A stretch of 64,000 nt of DNA, taken from assembly GCA_013397845.1 (NCBI GenBank), contig VZTG01003746.1, positions 1 to 64,000 on the forward strand, read 5' to 3'. The translations under genes were made by a program, and so were the position numbers. The notes beneath the pieces were generated by a model that was given only the letters and a program-made list of their open reading frames with translations, did not search any database and was not told the origin of the DNA. The first letter of the stretch is position 1. The number at the start of each line of letters is the position of its first letter. Of the stretch, positions 26,601 through 38,949 are shown one piece after another. The stretch is from Melanocharis versteri (Eukaryota; Chordata; Aves; Passeriformes; Melanocharitidae).

Positions 26601-28380
26601 TTTTCCACAGTCCAACAAATGTGCAGCTGGCTGCTTTTCCAGCCATGTGTAGGCTGCCCCACATGCTCTGCCAGCATCCCTGCTGCCAGTCCTGCAGGGT
26701 GCCGGGCCCTTCCTCGTTCCAGCATTGCTGTCCTGGAGACTTCACTGCCTCAGTCTGCTCTGGCATCTCTGCAGTAACCCCCTGCTCTGTAAAACCTTCC
26801 CAGACATCCTCTCCAAGATTTCTCAAGCTTGGATAGTTAGTGGTGTCTCTTGTGAGGAAGTGTATCTGTTCCACCTAGTAATAGTTGCTAAGCAGGACGT
26901 TTCTTCTAGCCACATGTCATGTCAGCACAGCCTGCTTCAGTACAGACCATCTAACCTGTGTGAGATGTTATTCTATTTTTTTTTCTCCTGAGAACACATT
27001 AATTTTGTTCCATGTTGCACTGGTACTGCTGTTCTCCCTTTTGCACCATTAGGTGTTGTAAAGATAATAGAGAATCTCCTGCCATATATATCTTAAAATG
27101 AACCAGAATAGATTTTTTTTTTGTACACAAAAGGGTCTTGGAAGTTTTCAGACTATTCACATTGGCAAGAAGGGAAGAGGTTGGCTTGGACTCTGGTATT
27201 AATTTCCATGGTCCTTCAGATGAGAAATTGGAACAAGATTTTTTTTTATTTGCTTTGGTTAAAACAAATGAGGCCTTATTTGTATAACTGTCTCAAAGTT
27301 AGAGCTGTTCTTTGGCCACACCATTTGTTTGACTCTCATGTACAAGTTTGTTTTATTTCCAGACTGCTTTTGTAGCACACATTTTCTTTGACATTTGAAG
27401 TACTTTTCAGTCATTTGGCCATTACTGAACCAAAGGGTGAATTGGCCACTTGTTCCTGTAGCCTTTCCTCCATCTTTTCCCAAGACAGTTTTCTGTCTCT
27501 TGCATCTCGCGGATGTTGTTAGGTAATTGTACCATTTAAACTGCAGGTTGTTCTAAGCTGGTTCTGTGACTAGTCTAACAGTTTGTGTAGTCACCAGATA
27601 AAATGTGTATGTTTCTGCAGAAACACATTTCCTGTGTTTTTGAATCTCACTTTGGAATGGGAATATTAGGTAAGCAGTCAAGATACAGTAAGTGAGGTTC
27701 GTGCTAAAATAGGATTGTTGTTTGCAGATTGCAAAAAAGGAATACATGAAGGAAGGAAGGAACTTTTCCAGTATTTCTTCAGTTTCTCAGGATCCCTCTG
27801 GTGTTGCTGCCCTGACCAATAGGGTTGTCCTCCTTCATTACAGAAGGCAGCCAGCATTTCTATGCAATGCTAACAGTACTTTTACAGGTTTAAAGAGAAG
27901 TCTGCTGTGTGAGAGTACAAAGTAGATAAACCTATATAATTTTTATGAACACTGTGACGTTCACCTAACTTTGAAAAGTTGCTTTTATTGTGCTGTTTTA
28001 AAAGAGGCATTCTAAGCTTTTGAATCTCGTGTACAGTATGTGGAGCCATCATCACAACCATGCCTAAGGAAGTTTTAAGATTCATATGATATGAATTATG
28101 ACACTAAATTGTTGATATTTAGGGTGATTTCAGCAGGAGCAGAAATGAAGGGGGTAGGAAAAAGAACAAGCGCAATTTGAGAGTGCCTTTCTGTTTGCTT
28201 TAGTGTGGTTTCTTAGGATGTTCTTATTTCCCATACATTCCCAAGAATGCATAATTTGTCAGCTTCGGAAGTATTATTTTGAAGAATGTTGCGCAGTTCT
28301 GTCAATTTATCTTGTTGCCTTGACACATAGTTGGGGTGGGAAGGGAGACTGAACAGGAAGGAAAGTCCTTGTTCCTGAAT
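14606..28380 (+). other. ARHGAP21: Non-coding segment of presumed ARHGAP21 intron 1
   Basis: AT-rich intron-like sequence with no recognisable gene, RNA or mobile element. Two GC-richer patches stand out: 16620-16930, which contains a G-quadruplex-type motif, and 26600-26830, which is C- and CCTG-rich. Both carry overlapping open frames on both strands, as expected when GC rises and stops become rarer. I do not recognise either as a repeat family or exon. The rest shows only short homopolymers. Confidence 0.55.
16862..16882 (+). other. Candidate G-quadruplex motif in a GC-richer intronic patch
   Basis: The pattern is GGG-AA-GGG-A-GGGGG-AGGT-GGG, four runs of at least three G with loops of four bases or fewer. 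It satisfies the usual quadruplex rule on the + strand. It sits in a ~300-base GC-enriched patch (16620-16930) inside AT-rich intron. Structure formation is a prediction from pattern only. Confidence 0.6.
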
Positions 28381-28560
28381 GTCGTTGCTGCATAGCTCTC
28401 ATATCCTCGAGGATCGCCCGGACAAAAGCTGAGTCAGAGCACAGCAGCACTCTGCGCTACAGCAAGACATGGCCCAGTTCAGGATTTTGGACTGCATGAT
28501 CAATCACAACTGGAGTTTCATATGTAACCTGTACTGTGCATGGAGTGATCAGGTTTGTGT
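28381..28560 (+). promoter_or_regulatory. CpG-containing patch with AP-1/MARE-type motif, candidate intronic enhancer or alternative first exon
   Basis: A small patch with several CpGs, unusual for this intron. It contains a 12-bp perfect palindrome ATCCTCGAGGAT (28403-28414). GCTGAGTCA (28428-28436) reads TGACTCAGC on the minus strand, the core bound by small-Maf/NRF2/NF-E2 (MARE/ARE) and overlapping an AP-1 site. About 30 bases further is an ATG in good context (purine at -3, G at +4, at 28469) opening a frame of 28 codons up to CAG|GTTTGT at 28552/28553. Enhancer or exon use is inference; single short motifs are common by chance. Confidence 0.35.
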
Positions 28561-29464
28561 TTGCTTATCTCTACAAACAAGATGATTATATAATTTAGTA
28601 TAAGGGGAAAACAAAAAGGCTTTGGTTGATCTCCTCCCCACCCCCACTCTTGCTGAGGATGAACTATTAGAAATGCTGCTATTTACTAAGGAGTTTTCTA
28701 GAGTTAGTAAGCATACAAAGCATGATTTGACTATATAATTGCTTTTTTTAACACTTTGAGTACTTTAGTTTGTTCTCTTTAGAGTCATATGCATGGAGGG
28801 GTTTTGTTTAATGAATTGCACAGAAAGGTAAATATCATATACAGGAATGTGCCAAGATAAACTAAGTTGTTAATAAATATAAAACTGATTTGTTTTCCTG
28901 CTTTAAAAAGACTGAGCATATTGGCTATTTCAAAATACTTGATCATGAATAGAATTTTAAATAGTGTGTGGGGGGGGTTGCTACCTTTTTTAAAAATATA
29001 CAGGATTAAATAAATCACAGGATGGTATTCAGTTCTTAATATGGACAGATTTAATTCTAATTTACTACCTTGCTGTAGAACTGGAGGGAAAAATACCCAA
29101 ACAAACAAAATTGCCTGGATTCTGAATGAAAATGTTTTAAAATAGAATCCCCTTATCAAAGGTTTTTAAATAGTGTATGCAATTGTAATACTACTTTAAA
29201 GTTACTCTAGATGTTACCTATATTTCTCATATAACATTCAGCCAGTCACTGAAGAAAATTTATTTAATTTTTATTTGGTGTAAGGGGAAGGTAAGCACTC
29301 CTTATAAAGTTGCAGTTTCAGTACAGTAACTAGAGGCTGGTGATTCAGATTTTTTTTCCACCATACATAGAGGTCCTTTGAAATAATCTACCATTTAAAA
29401 ATGCCTAGAACCCTGGTATGTCACATCTGTACTGAAGCTTCTTAATCAGGAAAATACACTGCTA

Positions 29465-29508
29465 GGTGGTGGTGATGTGGTTTGGTTTTGGTTTTTGTTT
29501 GTTTGTGG
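29465..29508 (+). repeat. GT-rich low-complexity tract
   Basis: Short tract of GGTTTGG, GGTTTTGG and GTTT units on the + strand. Composition and strand bias match the tracts at 6585, 11221, 40187 and 60762. Confidence 0.6.
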
Positions 29509-29886
29509 ATATTGTTTTAGTTCTTTTGTTAATGGTGCAAAACCTGATTGATGGTGTCCGGGTTTTTCAAGTAATCTAGTTAATATTACCGGTAAAAAGT
29601 ATTTTCTGTTGAATTTGAAAAAACAGAGGAAACATGATACTTTCTCTTAAACTTTTAGTTTTTACAGATGCCCAACTGTTTGATCTAGTTTGCTTACATA
29701 TATGTAAGAATTCACCTGTCCAGTGAACGGCAATAAGACAGTTGCTTCCCATACTTCACAGAAATAAAGAAGAAATAAGAAGAGGCTTATGATGTGGGTA
29801 GTCCTGCAAAGTTTCAAAGTGCATTTGATATAACTAGATGGAAGGGAGAAGAGAATTGTTTTTTGAGCATATTGAGGTGAAAGGTT

Positions 29887-30030
29887 TTAAAAAACTCAAA
29901 ACGCTACCCCTGCAAAAAGCAAACCAAACCCAGAACACTTCTCCCCCCCCCAAAAAATCCTTCAACCAAATAAAAAACAAAACAAAAAAAACCCCCAAAC
30001 AAACAAAAAACACCAAAGCCCCCTCACCCC
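29887..30030 (-). repeat. AC-rich tract (GT-rich on minus strand) with C9 run
   Basis: About 140 bases nearly free of G and T on +, made of AAAC, CAAA and CCCC units, with nine C at 29943-29951. It is the only long tract of this class whose GT-rich strand is the minus strand. Long open frames on both strands across it (29838-30053 on +, 30049-29834 on -) are artefacts of low complexity, with peptides rich in K, T, N, P one way and F, L, V, G the other. Confidence 0.75.
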
Positions 30031-33000
30031 AATGCAGAACAGGGTTCACATAATCTAAAAACTGTTTCTTACCAATCTGGAAAGAAGAAACAAGCTTTAG
30101 ATCAATATACCCTGAATTAATTGCATGCTTGAGGTAGTAATGTTGCTGAACTGTTTGATCTTGTTAGATTTTATTAAGTAGACTATGCAATTATTATGTG
30201 TGTTTAGGGTGGTTTTGTTTACTTCAGCTGAAGTCCAGTCTTTGTGAACGATACAATTTAATGAACTGCTGCTGATACTCTTCTTTGACATGAAGCTGGA
30301 AGTTCATTTATGGGATATTACAGTGCAGCTGCTCTGTTCCTGCTGCACTGGAATGCTGTGGCAGAAGTGGAGGCTGCCAGGCCTGGAGAGAGGTGCACGC
30401 TGCTCCACACAGCAGTGCTGCTCTCCACCTTTCCCACCTCACAGTGCCCAAGCAGGCTGCTGGTGAGAAAGCAGATGGGTGACCTCTGAAGTTTGTGTCA
30501 CTAATAAAACCACAAATTAGGTTGCAGTCATTCTAAAGTTTTCTTTTGTTTTTATTGTTCACCACCCACTCCCTTGGCTCTGCAGCATATATTTCCCAAA
30601 GCTTTTATTTTAAACAGGAAGCAAGCAAGTATGAAATAGCAGGGATATTTTCTTCTGTCTGTCATGGTGGTTGAAATTTTAGAAAAAGTATTTTCATAGT
30701 GTGACATAAAACTTACTGTGGTTGGGCACAGTTGCCCTTCACTCTGACACAGTGAGCTGTTATGTGTATTAGAATGTTTTCAGAGGATATGCAGTGTTTC
30801 ATACTAAAACAAAAACTCTTAAAATAAAATTATTCTGTGGTGTAAATCAGTGAAGTTCTGTTGGCATCAGTGAATTACAGTTTTTAGTCCAAACATTGGA
30901 TGGGATTCATGGCTACCACATGGTGATCCATAAATAATTACTCAGAAGCTTTCAGTGACAATAAACTTGATTGTTTGCAGTTTTTCATCTTTCACTTTTT
31001 GTTCGTGGGAGAACTGCACTACCTGTCTTAAAAATATTTCTTAAAATTAGTTATTGCAAAGCACCAAAGCAAAGTGTCTTGCTTCCTGCTTATGTTGTCT
31101 GTGACGGTTGTCTTGTGGTACATGGGGTAGATTCAAGTGTGAGAGTCTCACTGGCAATTCAGAACTTCCACATGATTGCAAATGTAGAATTAGTGAAACA
31201 GAGTAGTAGGTAAAAAGTTTGTATCCTGTGGGGGACCTCGGTAAATACAGCTTTATGTGCGAGTTTGTTTGTACTTATCCAGACTGCCCTGACAGTATCA
31301 TAGATGATTAATCCTATTTTTAATATAGTCTGGTTTTAGTAAACAAGGAATTTTAGTGTTTTTTCTTAAAGAAGAAAAATGAGAGAGAGGGTGAGAGTGC
31401 CTTAAAAACTTAAGGCAATTTTTTTTTTCATATGATTGTCTGGTGTGTATGGAGTTGTAGTCTTGGAATCATAACTTAGCATGCTGGCTGTGGTCCAAGA
31501 GGAGTTCTTCAACGAGCGTATGGAAGAGCTAGGTTGTATTTTTCCTCAGTAATGTATGAACTAGGCTCATCCTCAGTAAGATGCAGTAGGAGCTACTCCC
31601 TCTGTCCTTGTGAGGATGATCTTCATGAGCCTCCAGCATGTGAGCAGACTCTGGAGATGCCTGGTATGTCAGTTGACCTTGTGGCCATGGTGAGATACAG
31701 TAGAGCAAATATGCCTAAAACAATAAATACCACTGCTTCAGGTGATTGGAAGTAGTACTGGTAGGTAATATAAAGTGGGTGATACAGTGGTTTTGGGTTT
31801 TTTTCCCTCCTTTTATCGCAAATGCCTTTCTTTCATGTGTTAGATAGGAAACAGCAGACCACAAATTGAGAGTAGGTTGTCTTCTTACCAGCACAGAGCA
31901 TAGGTCAGCACTATGCTCTGAGCAGGCTTCTGTTAGTTTGATTAGAGCAGATCAGATCTTCTCATGTGCTGTTCTCATTGGTTCTTTGATGAACTGCATC
32001 AGGCATCTTTTTTTTAATCTTATTGCTGCACCCTAGCCTCTAAAAATAATGATAATGTTTTTTTCAGCCATGTAAATGCTTAAATCTTGAGTTTTTCAGC
32101 CAGGGATAAGTATTTTGCAAGTTCTGCAAACGTGCAGTTGGTCAAATTCTACTGCCCAGGGTGGGCCTCATCATTGCAGTTGTCGGGCTTGGAGAAACCT
32201 GCTCATCAAAGACTATTTTGATGTACATGAAGGTTTGTTACTATGTGGTGACGTAGCAGCCAAGGTGTCTGATTTCTGTTCTTTTAGCTGGAGTTCATTA
32301 TTGCAGGCAGTGTGTGAGAATGCGGTGTTGCGGTGCGAGCCCGGCTCTCGCATCACCTTCATTCAAGCCCCAGAACGCAGCAGTACTGCAGCAGCTGCTG
32401 CACTGCAGCTATTTCCCTTCCTCCAGAGAATCTCCAGTAACATTAAAAATGCTTTTCAGTCTTCCAAATGTGTCACTTGGAGGATGAAATAACAAAGGTG
32501 TCTGCATTCCTTCTGAGATATTTGCAGCTGATAATGGTTTTGAAATGCGATATTTATTATCTTACTGTGCTCTTCTGTTCATCTGCTGCCTTGGAGAGGG
32601 AGGGAGGCAATATGATAAAAATCTGTCTTGGTAGCAGTGCAGGGTGTGCTGTTTTCAGTTTAAGCAAAAAGTGTAAAATTGCATGAAAGTAAGCTGGTGA
32701 CTTAACTCATTGTGGAAATTCACATTGCTGGAGAAACATTTTGTAATGCCCAAAAGTACAGGGAAATAACTTGGCAACAGTGAGCAGTTCAAGCCACAAT
32801 AATAGGCGTGCAAAGACAAGTAGTTCTTAAATAAGCAAATAGATTTGTGTTAAAATAGATTTCTTCTCTCTCCCCACTCCGACCTCCAGACAGAGAAACA
32901 AATGTAGATTTAGTTACCCATATCAACCATTCTTACTGACATATGCAATGCAAACTGTGAGGAAGTATGCAGGTCACATATGATCACGTCATAAGTCAAC

Positions 33001-33652
33001 GTTCAGAAGCTTTTGGATTTGCAGTTAAACTGAAAATCCTGTGGACAACTTTCTCCTCTTTATCTTCTTAGCGACATCTCTGGGCATAAAGATTTAAGAT
33101 ATTTTTTCAGGTTAATGACTTCATACTCCTTTTTTAAACATTTTCCTGTGCATTGTATCTTTGTAAAAGAAGTTATTCGCTGAAAAGGCTGCTTTTCTTC
33201 CTCTGTTGTATATGCACAATAGATTACAAATTTAGAGGTCGGACATAATTTAATTTGGGTGTTTGGATATGTGGTTTTGCATTTGTGTATGCTAATTTTA
33301 TTTTGCTTTAAAATGGGCAAGCCTTTTCACTTCTGAGTTTAGGGCTTTGTAACATGAGAGTGTGTTGATTTGCACATTATATAGAATGTTGAAATTAAAT
33401 GTCTTGAAACACAGGACCAGGATTGTTTTTAAGTGGTAAGTTTGCAGGAATTTATTAGTAAGTCACTGTATTAGAAAGCTTTAACACCGAGCATCTCAAG
33501 CTGTATGTAGATTTATTCAGAGGTTATTTTTGAGGAATGAAGCTGTGTATGTGGGGAGGTAAAGAATCTTGACACACTGGTCTTTTTTGTAGTGTTTTGA
33601 GCCGTGTTCTCTGTGTTTAAATTATTGTGATGTTTTTTAGCCTTGATCCATA

Positions 33653-33682
33653 CAGTTGTTCTCAAATCAGTTGTTCTCAAAT
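33653..33682 (+). repeat. 15-bp perfect tandem duplication
   Basis: The unit CAGTTGTTCTCAAAT occurs twice head to tail (33653-33667 and 33668-33682) with no mismatch. A perfect two-copy repeat implies a recent slippage or end-joining duplication. No coding role is seen. Confidence 0.9.
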
Positions 33683-35439
33683 CTCCCCCCATATGTCTAG
33701 GTAAATCTTCTACAAATGGAGTCAGATTCTGGAATAACAACCCATGTGCAATAACCATGTTTTTAAGGTTACTGTTTAGGTTTTGACATTGAAGGATCAA
33801 ATCCCTGATCTTCCAAAGTCTTCTGTTTGGCTTTGGGCAGGTCAAGAGACTTTTCTGATATACATGAAATAAAATCCCAAGTAGAGCTTGCAGTATTGCA
33901 GTATTGAATGAGCTTAAGCCTTAACAGCTTGAATTACCAGCAGGTATGATGATGTGTTTATGCAGATAAAGTGATGTGTCTAGTCTCTAAATGACCTAAT
34001 TTTCTTGTTTTTAGAGCAGGAATGGGCATATTCTGTTCATGTTGAAAAGCTCGGTAGTTTCAGTAAGAGAAAGTCAACCTCATGCTTGCATTCAGTAGAG
34101 AGCAGGTGTAAGGATGCCCTGTGCCACTGCTCAGCCCAAAAGCAAAATAAAGCTCTTACTCAGTATTGTAGCTGCATTCTGGAGTAGCCTAGTCCAAACA
34201 CAGAGGTTTGCCGTAGGGACAGAAAAGCTGTGGAAAAGTGCTTGTTCTCTTGGGTGGTTTGGTCAACTTCAACTGTGTCACTTGCAGAGTTAATAATTTT
34301 TTGATTCAAGACATAGTCTCTGGCTACAGTGGAGAGAAACACTGTGAAAGGAAGGAAATATATTGGTAGTTTCAGGGCTGGTAATAGTTTCAAGTGTGGT
34401 GTATCAGTTTATTGAAATGGGATCTGTGCAGGTGATTCTGGTGATTATACATTGTGCAGTGGTTTTGGTTTTCTTGAAGGCTTCTGCAGAGCTATTTCAT
34501 TTGTAAATAGGTTTGTGGTTATACTGTGGTGAAAGTGTAGTGGAAGCTATCTGGTATCTTGTGTGTTTGGTAAAGCCCGGGTTATTCTAGAAAGCAAAAA
34601 GAGTGCAGACTTCATTGAAACTCATTCCTATTTTTGCAGCAGTGTACTTAGCTGGGGACAGAGGTGGCATTTCTTATTGTCCTCTCCCCGTTTGCAGGAA
34701 GCAGAGTGGGTCATGGGGCAGCTGGAAGTCTTGGATCTGGAAAAATTCCTATAGGTTGAAAGAAGCAGTATAAGGCAGCTCTTGACAGCTGGTGAGTGTG
34801 CAAGGCGCTCTTACCACTTCTGTTAGACTGCTGAGAAGATTCCTTTATCTTGCATGGAGTAACCTCAAACATTTCTTCAATGCTGAGGAGCAGAGGCATG
34901 CTTGCTTTGTCTCCTGTCTCTGATATTTCCAGATTACACTGTAAGGTGAGGACAAAGAATTTCCTATTCTTAACAAGCAGAGAAGGAAAATTTTCAATTT
35001 AGCTAAATTAAGATCACATGATATTTTGCTGTTGTGCTAGCTACCAGCCCTGCAGATGTTTCCTTTCTTTCCAGTTTAAGGATGTAGCTGTTAAGAGGGG
35101 AGGCTTTTGCTAATGGGTCTATGAGAAAACAAGGAAGCTCTCAATTTCTCTTTGTTGTTAATGTTTTTCTGACTAAATTTAATATTATGAACTCCATGCT
35201 TGTTGTTGTGAATAACAAAATTCAAGATACAAACAAAATACATTGTGAAAATAGTTTACATCTCTGTCCTGTGAAGTTTTTTATTATATACTTTTTACTC
35301 TGTGTCTTAGTGCTGTTGCTTGAAATGGGCTGTTACTCAGTGGCAGTATAAATTATTATCTGAACTAAAGTGCACTTAATTAGCTTTGCAAAGAATCCCA
35401 GTCAATTAGTACACTTTCTGGATGTGTACAAGCTACTAC

Positions 35440-35510
35440 AAATATATGTATGTATATACATATACACACAAAACATAGTATACTATTTTGTGTGTATATA
35501 TGTGTATAAA
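35440..35510. repeat. AT/GT alternating region with near-perfect palindrome
   Basis: Alternating purine-pyrimidine sequence with TATG, TATA and CACA units. Arms 35460-35473 (ATATACACACAAAA) and 35486-35499 are exact reverse complements. They flank a 10-bp palindrome TAGTATACTA (35476-35485), broken only by an extra CA at 35474-35475. The whole 35460-35499 segment could extrude as a cruciform or fold as a hairpin in RNA. It looks like a simple-repeat by-product rather than a gene. Confidence 0.8.
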
Positions 35511-38500
35511 ACTAAAATAGACATATGGTAGATTAATGAATTGAAATATGCTGAACTTGGTATTATCTAGGGTTTAAAGGGAGATCTGAGAAGATGGTTT
35601 ATGTCTATTTGTGGATAATTCAGGAGTTTGGGGCTAAGTGTGGAGGAATCCTGTTTAAAAAGTGGCAGAGCACTAGTCGTACCAGACATGATCTTGGTTT
35701 TGGTGAAGTTAAGAGCATTGTACAAAAGGTCCAGCTCTCAGAACTACAGTATGAGGAAACCAGAGCTTGTGTTGTATAGAAAAAGAAAAAAGTTACTTTA
35801 AGTCTAGGCAGACTTGGTAAGTTGGGATTTTCCTTACTTCGAAGTAGAACTCTTTCTGAGTCTCACCTAGCCCCGGAAGCTGAATGCAGCTTTCGTTCAA
35901 GCGAGTATGTCTAGCTAGGCTCAGTTTGCAGAAGCACTTGGGGTGTCACTGTTTTTGATCCAGAGCCAGGCAAACTGAAAAATTTTCAGTTGAACAGACA
36001 CATGGAGGGAACATTTTTGAGATCATCCTTGCTGTAGATAGACTTCAGCTTTGCTTTTTAGGTCTTGTGGAATAGTGATGAGACTGACATGAGCACCAAT
36101 TGCTTTACAGAGCCGCCATTCATGAGCAGTAGACTGCAGTAAGGCAAGTTGGAGCTGTGTAATAATGTGCACAAACAGAGGTTTTTACTGTTTGTTTTCT
36201 GTGTATGCCTTGACCTTTATGAGAACTGAAATCCTTTGTCTTGAAAATACTGTTTCTCCTTTGAATGACTGTTTACTACGGCAGTAGCCGTACAGAAGTA
36301 GACAAAGTACACAGAAACATGTATCCCTCTGTCCTGCTTCCAAGCCCAAGCCAGCTCTATAGCCTGCATGGTGCTTGACAGGATTTTATGTTTCCTTCCC
36401 TGTGCCTCCCAGCCATCTGCCATGCTGGCACAGATGCTTTGCTTTTGAAAGGTCGCAGATTTCCCACTTACTTCACACACTGGGAGTAGTCGTGTATTGC
36501 CGTCTTAGTTGCCTTTCTCCTTACCTGGTCTTGGTTTGAGGATATGATTTATGTATTTTATTGAATTAGAGTATTCAGTCCTAAGATGCCCTTCAAGGTT
36601 TGGTGTCCTCACTAACTTCTGCTGCAGGCAAGCAGCTGCTGTCTTTGTTATTGAACTATACCGGCTTGTATTCCATCTGGGTGAGATTCACAGTCCTAAA
36701 AGAGAGGTAGGTTTGCTCCCAGGATTATGTCCCAACATGTGCCTGAATTCAGTTTGGTTAGTCCACCAAAAAGGATGCAGGTGTAGTGCCATAATGGTGC
36801 GTTAAAGTGACAAGAAGTGAGCTCCTGTGAGGGACATACCTGGGCCTGTGGTCACTCCATCAAGTGATACTCATACCTTTATTGCCTTCCCTTGCTCTGA
36901 ATTGTCTTGTTTCATTATGGGTCTCAGCAAGACCTTTGAGGGGGCTGAGAGAGGGAGAGCTGCTCATGGAGACCTCACTGCTGCTGGTGGCTGCCTGAGT
37001 CCCACCTCACCAACCCAGGTGAGCAGCAAACATGAGGAACGGCATTACCTGTCTTCCCCTTAGTCTTATGGTGATCACTAATAATCTGTTTCTGTTTTCC
37101 TGTTGTTTGATATTTAACCATTAATTGTAGTAAAAGTCTCCCCTTATAGTCTTAAAGGATTTGGATCTTGTTCTAGTGGTAGTCGAGTTCTTCAGTTTGT
37201 TTGCCTCTATTATCCTTTCCAGGTAGTACATCCCACTCAGCTGCAATACAAGAGAAATGTTAGTGTTGGAGTGTCTCAGCTAATACCCTGCACTTCATGC
37301 ATGCATTACACTTGCCCAATAAGAGATGAATGGGGACCCCAGTGACTCTGAGTGCTGATGCTTTCCCTGAGTTCAGGAGTTGAAGTCTTTTTCTGGAAAC
37401 GCTTATTTTTTTTCTTCCCCCTCCCCCCGCTCCACTTCACAAAGAACTGTAGCATGGAAGAAGAGCTGTGCCCCCAGTTCCTAAATCAGACAGCAATGAC
37501 CCCAGAGTGAGGGCCCTGACTAGACCAGCCTTATCTGTCTCTTTTAATGCTATCTATTGATGGTTTTATGTGTGTGGACTGAGGCTGTGTTTATCTCCAC
37601 ATCTCGTCTTGTGGTGAGTGTGGTTCTGTAGCTGTTTGATCTTTAGAGCTTTGAGGGTTTGTTTACATCTCCATTTCCAGTTTCAGGTGCTTCATGACAA
37701 GGCAGCCTCCTCTTGGTAACTACTGAAAACAGGCTTGGCACTTACAAGCCCTGAGCAGCCAAGTCCTTCTGCAGCTTTCTTAAATATATAGCACTGAAGT
37801 GGCCAGAGTGGAGACAGATACCTTCTGTCTTGTGCTCTGAGGGTCTTGCTACCAGTCAGAGATCTGTTGAGTGGGATCCATTTCCCTGTGGTCCATTCTG
37901 CAAAGAGGAATCCTAAGGGATGTTCTGGGGTAGGAAACTCTTCTTCTGTGCTTCAGTACATCTCTGTCTCAAGCTGCCTGATTTTTCTGTTTATGGAACG
38001 CTCTTACAGTGTCACTCTGTAGGTTAAGGCTTTCTCAGTGGGGAGAACTAATTTCACTGCAGTGTGTCAGCACATAGTAAATGTCAGCAATCGCATAAAT
38101 ACATGGTTGATACTGTTAGGTTGAGTATATTGTGCTGTGAATCTGGACTGCATTTTAGTTGTATGTTGAGAGTTCAGCTCGTTATTGGATAGAGGGAAAC
38201 TTTTATTTTTAACTTGCAGGGTTTTATTTCTACTTGGCAAAGTTCACTTTGACAGGAGTTCATTACACTCAGCCGTGCCCAAGTAATGTTCGTATTTCTA
38301 AAAGGTAGACAAGAAAAAGGATGTACTTTTGGATTGAATTAGATAGAGCATGTAGGTAGGTGCAGTTAATTAACGTTTATTATTTATCTGCCATCATCTT
38401 AAATCTATACGTAAATTAAACATTATTAATAATTTTTTTTAACCTTGTTGCTTGTTTAGTGTGAAGGTTGACACTGGAGTAGCATGCAAAAATGAATGCT

Positions 38501-38927
38501 CCAGTTTGACACTCAAAATACTGAAACATTTGGGATATTTGTTAATTAACTGTGCACACTAATTTTGGTGTTAGTAAAGAAGGGACGACTTTGGTATTAT
38601 GCATGCACTGCTGCATGTGTCTTTGGAATTCAGCTTAGAGTTTTTTAACAAGTCTAGCATGTACAGCTGTTAAATATTCAATTGGTGTTTTTCTCAATTT
38701 TTTTTTGCCTCTCTTGCTTTCTGCAAATTTTAGATGCCTTTTTTTTATGGTGTCAGTTATCATCCACAATCTTACATCAAGGATTTTTATAGATTTCCTC
38801 ATATCTCGCCAATTTGGCAGACTGATTTCTGACCCATCTATGTGGGTTTGGAGAATATTGTTGATTATACTCTCTAGCCATCTTTCAAGGACATAAAATG
38901 ATGAAACACTTCTTTGAGGGAAGGGCA

Positions 38928-38949
38928 CTGTCAGTATATATACTGACAG
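38928..38949. repeat. 22-bp perfect palindrome
   Basis: CTGTCAGTATA and its reverse complement TATACTGACAG lie back to back with no spacer, giving a perfect 22-bp dyad. No flanking direct repeats or longer inverted repeats that would mark a DNA transposon terminus were seen. It lies inside the 149-codon minus-strand frame, which has no recognisable domain. Confidence 0.9.

Noticed and set aside
29834..30053. 71-codon frames on both strands at the AC-rich tract
   Set aside because: Both are translations of low-complexity A/C or G/T sequence.
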